Source: Temnopleurus reevesii
Taxonomy: Eukaryota; Echinodermata; Echinoidea; Temnopleuroida; Temnopleuridae
Length of the DNA: 64,000 nt
Reading direction: 5' to 3'
Assembly: GCA_036244855.1 (NCBI GenBank)
Contig: BQKZ01000313.1
Location: 72,673 to 136,672 of the forward strand
The notes below the pieces were generated by a model, which was not told where the DNA came from, did no database searches, and saw nothing but the letters and a program-made list of their open reading frames with translations. The position numbers and the translations under genes were made by a program. Below are positions 63,993-64,000 of the stretch, piece by piece. The first letter of the stretch is position 1, and every line of letters starts with the position of its first letter.

Positions 63993-64000
63993 GTATCTGA
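63993..64000 (-). other. possible exon 3' end cut by the window edge
   Basis: On the minus strand TCAGATAC|GTGAGTGG is a good donor. Only 8 bases of the putative exon are inside the window. Read as ...TCA GAT AC it would join the 60.7-kb candidate exon in the right phase (AC+G, then ATT ATG AAA). Confidence 0.2.

Overview
This is a stretch of animal nuclear DNA, AT-rich and intron-rich, with GT/AG-bounded exons, many microsatellites, small inverted-repeat transposons and assembly gaps. There are no bacterial-style genes. The organism is most likely a marine deuterostome, and an echinoderm such as a sea urchin is my best guess. That guess rests on the style of the repeats (an ACGG minisatellite ending in a GCCTCCG hairpin, many TAGGCCTA palindromes, MITEs, heterozygous insertion alleles), not on a diagnostic gene.

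One gene is certain. On the minus strand, four coding exons (18082-17015, 13937-13837, 6281-6212, 1844-1647) join in frame into 479 residues. They comprise a long, low-complexity Ser/Pro-rich N-terminal region followed by most of a DH (RhoGEF) domain of the PLEKHG1/2/3 type. The rest of the DH domain and the expected PH domain lie beyond the left edge of the window. The splice acceptor sits 2 bp before the first ATG of the large exon, so the transcription start and 5' exons lie upstream, at coordinates above 18085.

From 18 kb to 64 kb I can prove no gene. Several segments look like isolated exons: plus strand at 32.1, 47.3 and 51.9 kb, and minus strand at 58.3, 60.7 and the right edge at 64.0 kb. 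The minus-strand ones could be 5' exons of the PLEKHG gene or parts of a neighbouring gene. I do not recognise the proteins. The rest is intron or intergenic DNA.

The repeat content is the richest part of the window. It includes a 1.45 kb terminal-inverted-repeat element carrying about a dozen copies of a 20-bp word (36.0-37.5 kb), a TTAA-flanked long inverted repeat (50.8-51.4 kb), and a TIR element seen twice (28.1 and 43.3 kb). There are also a pogo/Tigger-like MITE, two other MITEs, foldbacks, a tRNA-derived SINE and several minisatellites. A 1.77/2.34 kb near-identical direct repeat is joined by a single N at 26792. It looks like two alleles placed end to end by the assembler, and it conveniently shows the empty and filled site of the 28 kb element.
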